Shown here piece after piece: positions 9,076 to 17,663 of a DNA stretch of 64,000 nt. The notes below the pieces were generated by a model. It did not search any database and was not told where the DNA came from. It saw nothing but the letters and a program-made list of their open reading frames with translations. The stretch comes from Pseudanabaena sp. FACHB-2040 (GTDB taxonomy: Bacteria > Cyanobacteriota > Cyanobacteriia > Phormidesmidales > Phormidesmidaceae). Position 1 is the first letter of the stretch. Each line of letters begins with the position of its first letter. The stretch spans positions 62,001 through 126,000 of the forward strand of contig NZ_JACJQO010000002.1 in the NCBI RefSeq assembly GCF_014696715.1, read 5' to 3'. The translations under genes were made by a program, and so were the position numbers.

Positions 9076-9279
9076 ATGCAGCCCGACTCCCCTGTACCGT
9101 CCGCTGAGCTGGTTAAGCTAGTCAACCAGCTGATCGCTTCCCGGCAAATCACGCTGGCTCAATACCAACAGATTTCCGCAACAGTATTAGCAGACGGCAC
9201 AGTAGATGAGCAAGAGCGGCGGCAAATTAACCGCCTGTTCGACGCCATTCAAGCAGGCACCGTGAAGTTCATGGGCTAA
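9076..9279 (+). CDS. Small conserved hypothetical protein
   Basis: A 67-aa soluble, helical protein of unknown function. The frame is open further upstream, but the ATG at 9076 is chosen because the stretch before it is not protein-like and the region from SAELVKLVNQLI to the end forms one compact three-helix pattern (SRQITLAQYQQI, then DEQERRQINRLFDAI). Such small proteins are common in cyanobacteria. It converges on the aldolase gene with only 5 bp between stop codons. Confidence 0.65.
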   Translation: MQPDSPVPSAELVKLVNQLIASRQITLAQYQQISATVLADGTVDEQERRQINRLFDAIQAGTVKFMG

Positions 9280-9284
9280 TCCAA

Positions 9285-10367
9285 TCAGGCCACCGTGATT
9301 TCATCAGATAGGTACACATCTTGAATCTGATGAAATAGCTTCACCCCTTCCTTAAAGTCGCGCTGAAAGGTCTTGCGGCCCGAAATTAGGCCACAGCCAC
9401 CCGCACGTTTGTTAATCACAGCTGTGCGAACGGCCTCGGCAAAGTCATTTTTGCTAGAGGCACCGCCTGAGTTAATCAGGCCTGCCCGTCCGGCATAGCA
9501 GTTGAGTACCTGATAACGGGCCAGGTCAATCGGGTGGTCAGTGATCAGGTCGCTGTACATGCGATCGTGGGTTTTGCCGTAGGACTTGCCTTCCTTTTGG
9601 GCGACAGCCTGGTAGCCCCCGTTCAGCATAGGCAGCTTTTGCTTGATCAGGTCGGCCTGAATGGTGACACCTAGGTGGTTGGCCTGCCCGGTCAGGTCTG
9701 CTGCTAGGTGGTAATCTTTATCTTGCTTAAAGGCTTCGTTGCGCAGATAGCACCAGAGAATCGTCGCCATACCCAGCTGGTGCGCCCGCTCAAAGGCCTC
9801 TCGCACCTCTTGAATTTGGCGGACAGATTCGGGTGAGCCAAAGTAAATCGTGGCCCCGACTGCAACTGCACCTAAGTTCCAGGCCTGCTCGACTGAGGCA
9901 AACATGATCTGGTCAAACTGGTTAGGGTAGGTCAGCAGCTCATTGTGATTGAGCTTGGCAATGAAGGGAATTTTGTGAGCGTATTTACGAGACACGCTGC
10001 CTAAAACGCCGAGGGTTGTAGCCACGGCATTGCAGCCTCCGGCAATAGCCAGCTCGATGATGTTGCTAGGGTCAAAATAGATGGGGTTGGGCGCAAAGGA
10101 GGCCCCAGCAGAGTGCTCAACGCCCTGATCTACCGGCAGGATGGAAAGGTAGCCAGTGTTGGCTAGCCGTCCACTGCTATAGAGCTGCTGCAGGCTGCGG
10201 AGCACTTGGGGGTTGCGATCGCTATGGGCAAAAATGCGATCGACCCAGTCCGGCCCCGGCAGATGCAGGGTAGACCGAGAGACTTTGGCCTGGTACGTGA
10301 GGAGGGAGTCGGCTTCCTCTCCTAGCCAATCGACAATAGATCGATTCGAGGATGGAGCAGCAACCAT
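9285..10367 (-). CDS. Class I fructose-bisphosphate aldolase (DhnA/FbaB type)
   Basis: Reversible cleavage of fructose-1,6-bisphosphate to DHAP and glyceraldehyde-3-phosphate through a Schiff-base lysine, in glycolysis and the Calvin cycle. DhnA-type features are [10 protein letters not shown] near residue 75, [22 protein letters not shown] and a closing [20 protein letters not shown] phosphate-binding region. At 360 aa it is complete and of usual length. Upstream is a 266-bp spacer shared with the divergent BON-domain gene. The start ATG at 10365-10367 gives the first in-frame methionine ahead of the conserved domain. Confidence 0.92.
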   Translation of the reverse strand: MVAAPSSNRSIVDWLGEEADSLLTYQAKVSRSTLHLPGPDWVDRIFAHSDRNPQVLRSLQQLYSSGRLANTGYLSILPVDQGVEHSAGASFAPNPIYFDPSNIIELAIAGGCNAVATTLGVLGSVSRKYAHKIPFIAKLNHNELLTYPNQFDQIMFASVEQAWNLGAVAVGATIYFGSPESVRQIQEVREAFERAHQLGMATILWCYLRNEAFKQDKDYHLAADLTGQANHLGVTIQADLIKQKLPMLNGGYQAVAQKEGKSYGKTHDRMYSDLITDHPIDLARYQVLNCYAGRAGLINSGGASSKNDFAEAVRTAVINKRAGGCGLISGRKTFQRDFKEGVKLFHQIQDVYLSDEITVA

Positions 10368-10633
10368 AGAACGTCCTTAATGCAACCTTGCGTTTGGGCA
10401 ATTACCTAGCTTAAAAGCAGCATCCCTGAGCGATACCCGCTTAAAGAAAGACTTATGTATTAAGCAATATTTCTTCAAATTTCCGCTAATTTCGCTCAAT
10501 TATCTCTACCTTTGGGCTAAGAGATTTCTTTCGACCGGCAGACGCAACAATACTTGTATTTTTTCTAACCTGCTAAAGGTTGGAGCAGCGCTTCTCAACC
10601 TGCTTCTCAATCAGTCGAATTCAAAGAAAAAAT

Positions 10634-11122
10634 ATGCTTAACCCTTTTGATGTTCTTGTTTTAATGCTGTTTGCTGCAGCTGCTGCGTATTTGGCTAACA
10701 TTTCGGCTCGGCGTGCGAGAGTAGAACTGGCTGCAGTTGCTCTAAGTGTCATCATGATGCTCAGTGCAAGCCTACCTGCTCAGGCAGCTGCCGCTGCCAA
10801 AGACAGCGCTATCAGCTCTGACCAACGAGCGCTGAACGGTGCCCTTCAGGAAACTCCTAACGGCAATCAGTTTCACGGCATTGAGTATCCAGAAGTAGAC
10901 GGCACTCCTCTCAGCGATACAGAGATTGAGCGGCGGATCCGTGCCAATGTTTCTGACGAGATTGCCACCAGCGTTTCAAATGGGGCTGTTCGCATCTCTG
11001 GGGAAGTGAAAAACCGTCGAGTTGCTCAGCGCATCGTGGATGAAATCAAGGATATTCCTGGCGTTCACGAACTCACCTTTGATTTGGGCTTGACCGAGAT
11101 TAACACTGCGCGTCAGCCTTAA
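10634..11122 (+). CDS. BON-domain protein with N-terminal membrane segment
   Basis: Predicted envelope-associated protein. From the chosen ATG (10634, preferred over an upstream TTG at 10580) there are two hydrophobic stretches (about residues 3-17 and 32-53, ending in LPAQA, a possible signal-peptidase site). The C-terminal 60 residues, from DTEIERRIRANV to VHELTFDLGL, match the BON fold (bacterial OsmY and nodulation), usually linked to phospholipid or envelope stress functions. Transaldolase starts 84 bp downstream on the same strand. The specific role is unknown. Confidence 0.72.
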   Translation: MLNPFDVLVLMLFAAAAAYLANISARRARVELAAVALSVIMMLSASLPAQAAAAAKDSAISSDQRALNGALQETPNGNQFHGIEYPEVDGTPLSDTEIERRIRANVSDEIATSVSNGAVRISGEVKNRRVAQRIVDEIKDIPGVHELTFDLGLTEINTARQP

Positions 11123-11206
11123 TCTGGCTTAAATTAGCCTATCGGCGGGGGGTGATCTTGCACCTCCGGCCGATTTTATTTCTTTGTAGAAAAACGAGGA
11201 TATGCC

Positions 11207-12358
11207 ATGACTAATAACCAACTCCAAAGACTCCGAGACTGCGGCCAAAGCCTCTGGATGGACTATCTCAGCCGCGATCTCATCCAATCTGGCGAACTCA
11301 AGCAGAAGGTAGACGAGGGCTGGTTGCGAGGCATCACCTCTAACCCCAGCATCTTTGAGAAAGCGATCAAGGGCAATCAAACCTACCAGCCTGATATCGA
11401 AGAGGGCATTCGCAATAAGTGGTCTGCTCAGCAGATTTTTGAATCTCTGGCAATTGAAGACATTCGCAACGCCTGCGATATCTTGCATCCCGTCTTTGAG
11501 GAAACCGATGGCCTAGATGGCTATGTCAGCATCGAGGTTTCTCCTCTGCTAGCCAAGAATGCTCAGGGCACCTTGGAAGAAGCCCGACGGCTTTACAAGG
11601 CGATTGAACGGCCCAATGTGATGATCAAAATTCCTGGCACTTCCGAGGGTATGGAAGCGATCGAGCAGGTAATCTACGAAGGCATCAACGTCAACGTGAC
11701 GCTGCTGTTTTCAGTGGATATGTATGCCCGAGCAGCCGAAGCCTACATTCGGGGGCTGGAGCGGCGAGCAGAGGAAGGCCAGCCCATCAACAAACTTTCT
11801 TCTGTAGCCAGCTTCTTCATCAGCCGGATCGATTCAAAAATTGATGAGCAGCTTGATAGTCGGCTGAAGCGGGAAGGCACCGAAAGCCTGAATATGGAAA
11901 AGCGACTGGAGGCATTTAAAGGCAAGGTTGCGATCGCAAATGCCAAAATGGCTTACCAGAAGTATCTAGAGCTGTTCAACGGCGATCGTTGGCAGGCGCT
12001 AAAAGACAAAGGAGCCAACCCCCAACGGCTACTCTGGGCCAGCACCAGCACCAAGAACCCCAACTTCAGCGATGTGCTGTACGTCAATGAGCTAGTGGGG
12101 CGCGACACGGTCAACACCATGCCGGTCGAAACCATTGAAGCCTGTGCGGATCACTGCGAAGTGGGTTGCGATCGCATTGAAGCCGATCTAGACGAAGCGC
12201 ACAACATAATCAACAGCCTCTCTGATTCAGACATCGAAATCGATCTGAACAGCGTCATGGAGGAGCTTCTAGAAGAAGGCATTGAGAAATTCAATCAGCC
12301 CTACAATTCCTTGCTGGAATCAATTGAAGAAAAGGTAAAGCAGCTAGCCACGGCTTAA
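11207..12358 (+). CDS. tal: Transaldolase
   Basis: Moves a three-carbon ketol unit between sedoheptulose-7-phosphate and glyceraldehyde-3-phosphate in the pentose phosphate pathway. Family signatures are GITSNPSIFEKAI near residue 45 and VMIKIPGT with the Schiff-base lysine near residue 145, followed by INVNVTLLFS and SVASFFISRID. The length of 383 aa and the acidic C-terminal extension fit the longer transaldolase subtype found in cyanobacteria and actinobacteria. A strong rho-independent terminator follows 30 bp after the stop codon. Confidence 0.95.
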   Translation: MTNNQLQRLRDCGQSLWMDYLSRDLIQSGELKQKVDEGWLRGITSNPSIFEKAIKGNQTYQPDIEEGIRNKWSAQQIFESLAIEDIRNACDILHPVFEETDGLDGYVSIEVSPLLAKNAQGTLEEARRLYKAIERPNVMIKIPGTSEGMEAIEQVIYEGINVNVTLLFSVDMYARAAEAYIRGLERRAEEGQPINKLSSVASFFISRIDSKIDEQLDSRLKREGTESLNMEKRLEAFKGKVAIANAKMAYQKYLELFNGDRWQALKDKGANPQRLLWASTSTKNPNFSDVLYVNELVGRDTVNTMPVETIEACADHCEVGCDRIEADLDEAHNIINSLSDSDIEIDLNSVMEELLEEGIEKFNQPYNSLLESIEEKVKQLATA

Positions 12359-12388
12359 GCCGAGTAAGAGATTTCCAGCTACCTTAAA

Positions 12389-12409
12389 GGAGCCTCTGGC
12401 TCCTTTTTT
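12389..12409 (+). terminator. Rho-independent terminator of tal
   Basis: GGAGCC (12389-12394), loop TCT, GGCTCC (12398-12403), then six T residues. It lies 30 bp beyond the transaldolase stop codon. Confidence 0.9.
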
Positions 12410-12775
12410 CATGCCAACTCGGAGTAACCGCTTAAGGGTTGCTTGAAGTGGGCTTAAGCACCCTTAGGCAGTAAAGCCCTATAATCCTTGTTTTCAAAGA
12501 GGACTTTACGGCCCCCTAAGGAAGTAGGAAGAGGCAGATAAGCTCAACAATGCTCAAACGGCTCGTTAAATAGATTTTCTAATAGCGTCACAGAGGCCTA
12601 CACAAATGGAGAAGCCAGAGCCTTTCTAGGAAGTTTATTAATACCATTTGAGTTATTTCGTTAGAGATAAAATTTGACGACAGGAATGAGCAGACTTGTT
12701 CCCTGTGTGAGATGCCGAAACCAGCTCAATTGAGTTCAATGAAAGGGTAAGATTCCAACTGAAAAGGAGTTCGAG
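12410..12775. other. Gene-free stretch before the BON protein gene
   Basis: About 365 bp without a convincing gene. It contains the promoter region and the ribosome-binding site AAAGGAG of the gene at 12776. Several TTAAG/CTTAAG motifs occur near 12432-12470, but no clear element could be defined. Confidence 0.5.
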
Positions 12776-13183
12776 ATGGGCTGGTTAAAGCGAATTTTTG
12801 GACAAGGCGTTCTTCCCAACAATCAGAATAAAGGCAATCAAGGAACCCAAGCAAGAAGTAATCAAGGGGTTCAACAAAATACCCAAGCTGCTGCTCAAGC
12901 GGCTCCTAATGCAACAGTTAGTCAACAGCAGTCAATCCCCCCTGAGCGAGTTGGCCTAAACGGAGAGTATGACCAGAGTGGTCTGGCCAAGCGGGTCGCC
13001 CAAGCATTTGATGAAGATCCTAACCTCGATGATATTGAGACCGTGTGGGTTGCTCAAACTGGCAGCACCGTCGTTCTCAAAGGTAAAGTGCCTCAGCAAC
13101 AGCTACTCGATAAGATGGTGAGCGTTGCTCGGCAGGTGCGAGGCGCAACCTCGGTAGATATTAACCAGGTGCAAATCGGCTAA
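12776..13183 (+). CDS. BON-like domain protein with Gln/Asn-rich linker
   Basis: A 135-aa protein preceded by a good Shine-Dalgarno (AAAGGAG) that fixes the start. Residues 12-60 are low-complexity Gln/Asn/Ala. The C-terminal half (RVAQAFDEDPNLDD to VRGATSVDINQVQ) has the alpha-beta pattern of a BON or OsmY-type domain with a VVLKGKVP strand. No signal peptide is visible, so it is probably cytoplasmic. This is the second BON-type gene in 3 kb. The role is unknown. A hairpin terminator follows. Confidence 0.7.
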   Translation: MGWLKRIFGQGVLPNNQNKGNQGTQARSNQGVQQNTQAAAQAAPNATVSQQQSIPPERVGLNGEYDQSGLAKRVAQAFDEDPNLDDIETVWVAQTGSTVVLKGKVPQQQLLDKMVSVARQVRGATSVDINQVQIG

Positions 13184-13209
13184 ATAGAAGCTGCCGTTAG
13201 GGTTAAGTT

Positions 13210-13255
13210 AAAGCGGTAGATACTGAGTTCTTTGGCTCGCATCTACCGCTTTTTA
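13210..13255 (+). terminator. Rho-independent terminator
   Basis: AAAGCGGTAGAT (13210-13221) pairs with ATCTACCGCTTT (13241-13252), followed by further T residues. It lies 26 bp beyond the BON-like gene. Confidence 0.85.
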
Positions 13256-13372
13256 GCCCTCTTATTCCAATCTGCCTAAGCTCAAGTTTTTGGCAACTTT
13301 GTTGTCAAAAGTCTGGGCTATATCTTGTTCCTGATATAAGGCAGCCTTCGTATAGTTCGCTACGATTAAATT

Positions 13373-13801
13373 ATGGATACAGTCGCCGGCCTCAAAACTC
13401 TAAATCGCATTCGCCGTATCAGCCGTCTTATGGATACGGCAATCGGTCTTCCTGGCACCAAGTTTCGCATTGGCTTAGATCCCCTACTGGGTTTAATTCC
13501 TGGTGGAGGAGACTTGATCACTGCTGGAATTTCTGCTTATATCGTGTTTCTCGCTGCCCGCTTCAAGCTGCCGGCCCCTGTGCTGCGAAAGATGGCGCTA
13601 AACGTTGCCCTAGAATCGGTAGTAGGAACTGTGCCCTTGGTGGGCGACCTGTTTGATGCCACTTTTAAGGCCAATCTACGTAACCTGTCGCTGCTAGAGA
13701 AGCACTTGCAGGCAGATTCTCCCGATTTAGAAGAAGCAGATCCTCTGAACTTGGAAAGTGCCGTCCCAGGCAATATCCGGCAGACTGTACAAACGAGCTG
13801 A
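13373..13801 (+). CDS. DUF4112 domain protein
   Basis: Predicted small membrane protein of unknown function. The DUF4112 pattern is clear: an amphipathic N-terminus, then GTKFRIGLDPLLGLIPGGGD, a hydrophobic span (about residues 50-65) and a second conserved GTVPLVGDLFDATFKANLRN segment. The C-terminal 25 residues are acidic and probably disordered. At 142 aa it has normal length. It ends at a strong bidirectional terminator shared with the convergent reductase gene. Confidence 0.88.
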   Translation: MDTVAGLKTLNRIRRISRLMDTAIGLPGTKFRIGLDPLLGLIPGGGDLITAGISAYIVFLAARFKLPAPVLRKMALNVALESVVGTVPLVGDLFDATFKANLRNLSLLEKHLQADSPDLEEADPLNLESAVPGNIRQTVQTS

Positions 13802-13862
13802 GGCCCTAGCTTTAGGTCGGCTATGCATTGACCCTAACCAATTGATAACCAACAAAAATAAC

Positions 13863-13891
13863 AAAAGGGGTGAGCACCGCTCACCCCTTTT
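13863..13891. terminator. Bidirectional terminator
   Basis: AAAAGGGGTGAG (13863-13874), loop CACCG, CTCACCCCTTTT (13880-13891): a perfect 12-bp stem with A and T tracts on both sides. It lies between two convergent genes and can serve both. Confidence 0.9.
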
Positions 13892-13920
13892 GGTTAGACC
13901 TATTTCAACCGCTTTTGGGC

Positions 13921-15021
13921 TTAAACAATAGATTCATGAATGGGAAGCTGGCGGTGCTCCATAACCTCTTCAAACAGGGGGGTCGGTAGCGCTCGCTCAA
14001 CCGGGTGAACGCCGGGCTGCCGCAGTTTGCCGTTTAGGAGCAGTTCAGCAATACTGCCGGTGCCCAAACCTGTGGCAACAGCTGCGCTTTCATGGGCAAA
14101 GCTGCTGCAGTAATGAACCGGTTTACCATCTTGATAGCCTTTAACGTCACAGCGCATGGCAACGCCCGTACCGGAGAAGCGGTCGGTGACATCGGTCATG
14201 AAGTGGCTAACTCGGGCTAGAAATTCCACGGTAGCAGGGCTTTTTAGTACCGACGAGGGCAGCCAGTGGGCCATTGACCAAGTGGCATGGTTGTAAAAGT
14301 CGGGCACCACTCCAAATTTGGTAATCACGTTCTGCACCGGAAAGGTCTGCTGCAGGGTGAGTGACTCAGGCATGTCGTACCAGTAAACATGCGCCCGTCC
14401 GTAGGGCTTGGGAAAGTCTAGGGCTTCGCGGGCAGTGTAGGGCTTGACCGACTGCCAGCGACCATCTAGCCAAGCTTCAAAGGGGCGCTGCAGGCCCAAA
14501 AAGGTAGTGCGCATAACTGTGACGCCTGCGCCTCCAGAGCCAGCCACAACGTAGCTTAGCTGAACAGATTCAGCCTTTTCCATCATCTCTACGCCTTTGC
14601 GAACCATGCTGTTGGAGATGCCGGGGAAAACGCCAGTGTTAATAATGGCGGTGACGCCTGCGGCTTCGGCGGCTTCGCTAAGAGCCAATGCCCGCTTGGT
14701 AAAGCCGCGCTCATCACTGACGTCTGTGTAGTTGACGCCCTGCTCAATGCAGGCTTCTATAACGTGGGTGTCGCGGTAGTGAAAGGGACCTGCGGAATGG
14801 ATGACCAGGTCGGCCTTTGCGATCGCATCTCGAACCTGATCTGGCTCACACAGATCCAGCACCTGAAACTGCACCGTAGATCCCAGACGCTCCAGGGTTG
14901 CCATGCCCATTTGAGGGTTGCGTCCGGTGATGGTGACTTCAGCATCAGTGTGGGCAAGGATATCTTTAGCAATGCTGTTGCCGATGCGGCCACAGCCGCC
15001 AATAATCAGAACTCGATCCAT
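13921..15021 (-). CDS. Saccharopine dehydrogenase-like NAD(P)-binding protein
   Basis: Predicted NAD(P)H-dependent oxidoreductase with an N-terminal Rossmann fold: VLIIGGCGRIGNSIA at residues 4-18, then the second strand VTITGRNP, and VIHSAGPF near residue 75, the usual Sacchrp_dh_NADP pattern. The remainder is a catalytic/dimerisation domain with GVFPGISNSM and a Gly-rich AGSGGAGVTVMRT. At 366 aa it is shorter than true saccharopine reductases. The substrate is unknown; lysine metabolism should not be assumed. It is a single gene with its own divergent upstream region. Confidence 0.85.
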   Translation of the reverse strand: MDRVLIIGGCGRIGNSIAKDILAHTDAEVTITGRNPQMGMATLERLGSTVQFQVLDLCEPDQVRDAIAKADLVIHSAGPFHYRDTHVIEACIEQGVNYTDVSDERGFTKRALALSEAAEAAGVTAIINTGVFPGISNSMVRKGVEMMEKAESVQLSYVVAGSGGAGVTVMRTTFLGLQRPFEAWLDGRWQSVKPYTAREALDFPKPYGRAHVYWYDMPESLTLQQTFPVQNVITKFGVVPDFYNHATWSMAHWLPSSVLKSPATVEFLARVSHFMTDVTDRFSGTGVAMRCDVKGYQDGKPVHYCSSFAHESAAVATGLGTGSIAELLLNGKLRQPGVHPVERALPTPLFEEVMEHRQLPIHESIV

Positions 15022-15356
15022 AAGTCATTAGGGTGTTATCTGCAAGGGTTAGTGTTAAAGCGAGCTGTCAAAGTTTTCCCAGCATCCACCGCCAAACCCC
15101 ATCAACGGCTGTTTAGACCCTAGTAGAGCGACCTGGAGAATGGCATCAATCGTTCGGGAGGGTTTGTCGAGGTTCTTTGGTAATCAGCTAGGTGCCTGAT
15201 AGAAGGCTGTGCCAATAGACTTTGCTGCTGAGCGTAGTCAGCTATCTAAATCCCACCTGCGGCACAGCAGTAATCTATCCGAGGACTCTCAGCATTTTTA
15301 GGTCAATTATTTAGTCTTAAAAAACACCAATTTAAGAACTAAAAAAGGAAACTCCT
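15022..15356. other. Gene-free stretch
   Basis: Upstream regions of two divergent genes. The ribosome-binding site AAAGGAAA ahead of 15357 is visible, and an AT-rich run TTTAGTCTTAAAAAAC near 15310 may include promoter elements. Nothing else is recognisable. Confidence 0.45.
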
Positions 15357-15662
15357 ATGGTTCAAGCAACCTCTGACTCCTCCAATTTTGATGCTGATCG
15401 TCTGTCAGAAGAGATCAAAGAAGGAGAAGCTAAAAAGACTGAGGTTTCCGAAGGCAACTTCGATGATGACTATCAGCTTGCCCAGGAATATTCAACCCCT
15501 GAATCAAACGCGACGGGAACTGGCAGCAACCATACCTCCGATGCTGGCAGCGAATCTTCAGCTTTTACCAGCGGTAGCAGCCAACCCGGTAGCCCTGCAG
15601 CCTTTCGCAACATGGCCCACGAGGTTCAGCCTAAAGACGAAGAAACTGAACAAGCCGAGTAG
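15357..15662 (+). CDS. Small acidic, disordered protein
   Basis: A 101-aa protein dominated by Glu, Asp, Ser, Thr and Gly with no hydrophobic core, so almost certainly intrinsically disordered. An RBS (AAAGGAAA) precedes the ATG at a normal distance. No family was recognised. It precedes the topoisomerase IB gene by 146 bp on the same strand and could be co-transcribed. Similar Ser/Glu-rich small proteins in cyanobacteria are often stress-related, but nothing in the sequence proves this. Confidence 0.6.
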   Translation: MVQATSDSSNFDADRLSEEIKEGEAKKTEVSEGNFDDDYQLAQEYSTPESNATGTGSNHTSDAGSESSAFTSGSSQPGSPAAFRNMAHEVQPKDEETEQAE

Positions 15663-15808
15663 TCTTAGACCTGTCTAGCTGTGAGCAGATAGTCTGCTTT
15701 GACCAAAAGACATTGCAGGGGTTAAGCATTCACAAAAGAGCTCAGGTCGCTGCCGCGCCTTTTGCTGGAATGTTTAGCCCTTTTTCGTCTCTTAACCTTC
15801 TGCTATCA

Positions 15809-16909
15809 ATGCCATCCTCTGCCCCATCAACCCTCAATTACACCGCTTCGGTAGAGCTTCTTGTCCAGGTGGCTGACCCCAAGCAGTTTGCCCAAGCCGC
15901 CGGGTTGCGTCATGTCTCAGACGAAGGGCCTGGAATTAGCCGCAAGCGCAGTGGTAAAGGCTTTAGCTACTACGACACCAAAGGCGCTCGCATTCAAAAT
16001 GCCCGAGAACGGCAGCGCATCGAAGCCCTAAGAATTCCCCCAGCCTGGCAGGATGTGTGGATTTGTCCTCGGCTAAATGGACATTTGCTGGCGACAGGCC
16101 GCGACGCTAAGGGCCGCAAGCAGTACCTCTACCACCCCGACTGGAACAAAATTCGCAACGAAGCCAAGTTCAGCCGCATGCTGGCCTTTGGTTTGGCTCT
16201 GCCCAAGATTCGGGAGCGAGTTGATCAAGACCTGCGTAAGCAGAAGCTGTCTCGGGAAAAAGTGCTGGCCGTTGTAGTGCGGCTATTGGAAGAAACCTTT
16301 ATTCGCATCGGCAATGACGAGTATGCTCAGAAAAATCGCTCCTTCGGCCTGACGACCCTGCGCGATCGCCATGTGGAGATTACAGGCAGCACACTCAAGT
16401 TTCAGTTTCGAGGCAAACACGGCATCGAGCACGAGATTGAGCTGTGCGATCGCAAACTGGCCAAGCTGGTCAAGCGCTGCCGCGACATTCCCGGCTATGA
16501 ACTGTTTCAGTATTACGATGAAGACGGCCAGCGTCAGTGCATTGGCTCAGAAGACGTCAACAGCTACCTGCGCGAGATTACCGAAGACACCTTCAGCGCC
16601 AAAGACTTCCGAACCTGGGCAGGCACCGTGGAGACAGCCCTAGCGCTCAAAGAAATTGGCCCCTTCACCTCCAAAACCCAAGCCAATCGCAACATTGTCC
16701 AGGCGATTAAAGACGTTGCTAAGCAGTTGGGCAATCGTCCCAGCACTTGCCGCAAATACTATGTGCATCCGGCTATTGTAGAAGCCTACGAAAACGGAAC
16801 GCTGCTGCCCGCGCTGGACCCAGACAATGCACCAGCCTTCCCTGACAATGGCCTGAACTTTGAGGAAAATGCGGTGCTGCTGCTGTTGGAGCAGGCTTGC
16901 AGCGAGTAA
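15809..16909 (+). CDS. DNA topoisomerase IB
   Basis: Relaxes supercoiled DNA by single-strand nicking through a 3'-phosphotyrosine. The first ATG that begins a plausible N-terminus is at 15809 (366 aa); the frame is open upstream to a TTG at 15713. Motifs of the bacterial/poxviral TopIB family are GKGFSYYDTKG, PPAWQDVWICP, KYLYHP-like QYLYHPDW, RIGNDEYAQKNRSFGLTTL, and the catalytic tyrosine in CRKYYVHP near the C-terminus. The family is patchily distributed in bacteria and has been spread by transfer; base use here is like the neighbours. Confidence 0.93.
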   Translation: MPSSAPSTLNYTASVELLVQVADPKQFAQAAGLRHVSDEGPGISRKRSGKGFSYYDTKGARIQNARERQRIEALRIPPAWQDVWICPRLNGHLLATGRDAKGRKQYLYHPDWNKIRNEAKFSRMLAFGLALPKIRERVDQDLRKQKLSREKVLAVVVRLLEETFIRIGNDEYAQKNRSFGLTTLRDRHVEITGSTLKFQFRGKHGIEHEIELCDRKLAKLVKRCRDIPGYELFQYYDEDGQRQCIGSEDVNSYLREITEDTFSAKDFRTWAGTVETALALKEIGPFTSKTQANRNIVQAIKDVAKQLGNRPSTCRKYYVHPAIVEAYENGTLLPALDPDNAPAFPDNGLNFEENAVLLLLEQACSE

Positions 16910-16934
16910 TACCCATTCCAGAAAAAAGGGCTGC

Positions 16935-16960
16935 GGATAGGGAGTGGATGGGTGGATGGG
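16935..16960. repeat. GGATGGGT-type short repeat
   Basis: GGATAGGGAGTGGATGGGTG, then GATGGGG, lies between topoisomerase IB and the convergent regulator gene. It is the same motif family as the repeat inside cobB. Confidence 0.6.
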
Positions 16961-16994
16961 GCACGGCTGTTTAGAGGATTGGTATACCAAGCTT

Positions 16995-17663
16995 TCACAG
17001 CAAAATCAGCCCCAGCCTTGCCCCTACAATCACAGCCTCGGTGCGGCTAGAGACGTTTAGCTTGGCGAAGATTGTGCTGATATGGAATTTAACGGTGTGC
17101 TCAGAGAGGGTAAGACGGCGCGCAATGGTCTTATTGCCTACCCCTTCTGCCAGTAGGGTCAGCACCTCAACTTCGCGGTTGGTGAGAGGCTGAGTTGGAG
17201 CTTCGCCAGCCATGCGTGACAGGCTAGGGGCCGTTGCTAATAGCTCCTCAACCAGATTTGGGTGCAGCACTACTAGACCTGCCGCCGCTGCTTCGAGGGC
17301 CGCGACGATCGCACCTGCCGTAGCCTCGCTCAAAAGCAGTCCCTGCACCCCAGATCGCAGGATCTCTGCCCAGTTGGGCTCGGGCCATTGCTCTACTAGT
17401 ACGACTACCGCCGCCGGACAGTCCTCCAAAATGCCGAGGAGATCGGCAGTAACCTGGCTGCCCGAGTGGCTCAAATCGATCAGCACCACATCGGGCATTT
17501 CCGTCGGAGGGCGCTGCAGCCAGCTTGAGAGGTCGGCCACGCTAGAAACCTGCCACTGGTCTGTCTGTTCTGTGATCAGGGCAGTCAGACCGGCCCGTGC
17601 GATCGCAGATTCAGCCACCACTAAAACCTGCCTCACGCACTCTCTCCTCGCTGCCGTTAGCAA
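16995..17663 (-). CDS. LuxR-type regulator with degenerate receiver domain
   Basis: Predicted DNA-binding transcription regulator. The C-terminal 65 residues (LTNREVEVLTLLAEG, then KTIARRLTLSEHTVKFHIS) are a classic NarL/LuxR helix-turn-helix. The N-terminal 120 residues look like a receiver: Asp63 lies in DVVLIDLS, but the acidic pair near residue 18 is replaced by AES and the switch lysine position near 112 is Ser. It is therefore probably a non-phosphorylated pseudo-receiver. The first codons overlap by 7 bp the end of the upstream HtrA-like gene, so the two are translationally coupled. Confidence 0.88.
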   Translation of the reverse strand: MLTAARRECVRQVLVVAESAIARAGLTALITEQTDQWQVSSVADLSSWLQRPPTEMPDVVLIDLSHSGSQVTADLLGILEDCPAAVVVLVEQWPEPNWAEILRSGVQGLLLSEATAGAIVAALEAAAAGLVVLHPNLVEELLATAPSLSRMAGEAPTQPLTNREVEVLTLLAEGVGNKTIARRLTLSEHTVKFHISTIFAKLNVSSRTEAVIVGARLGLILL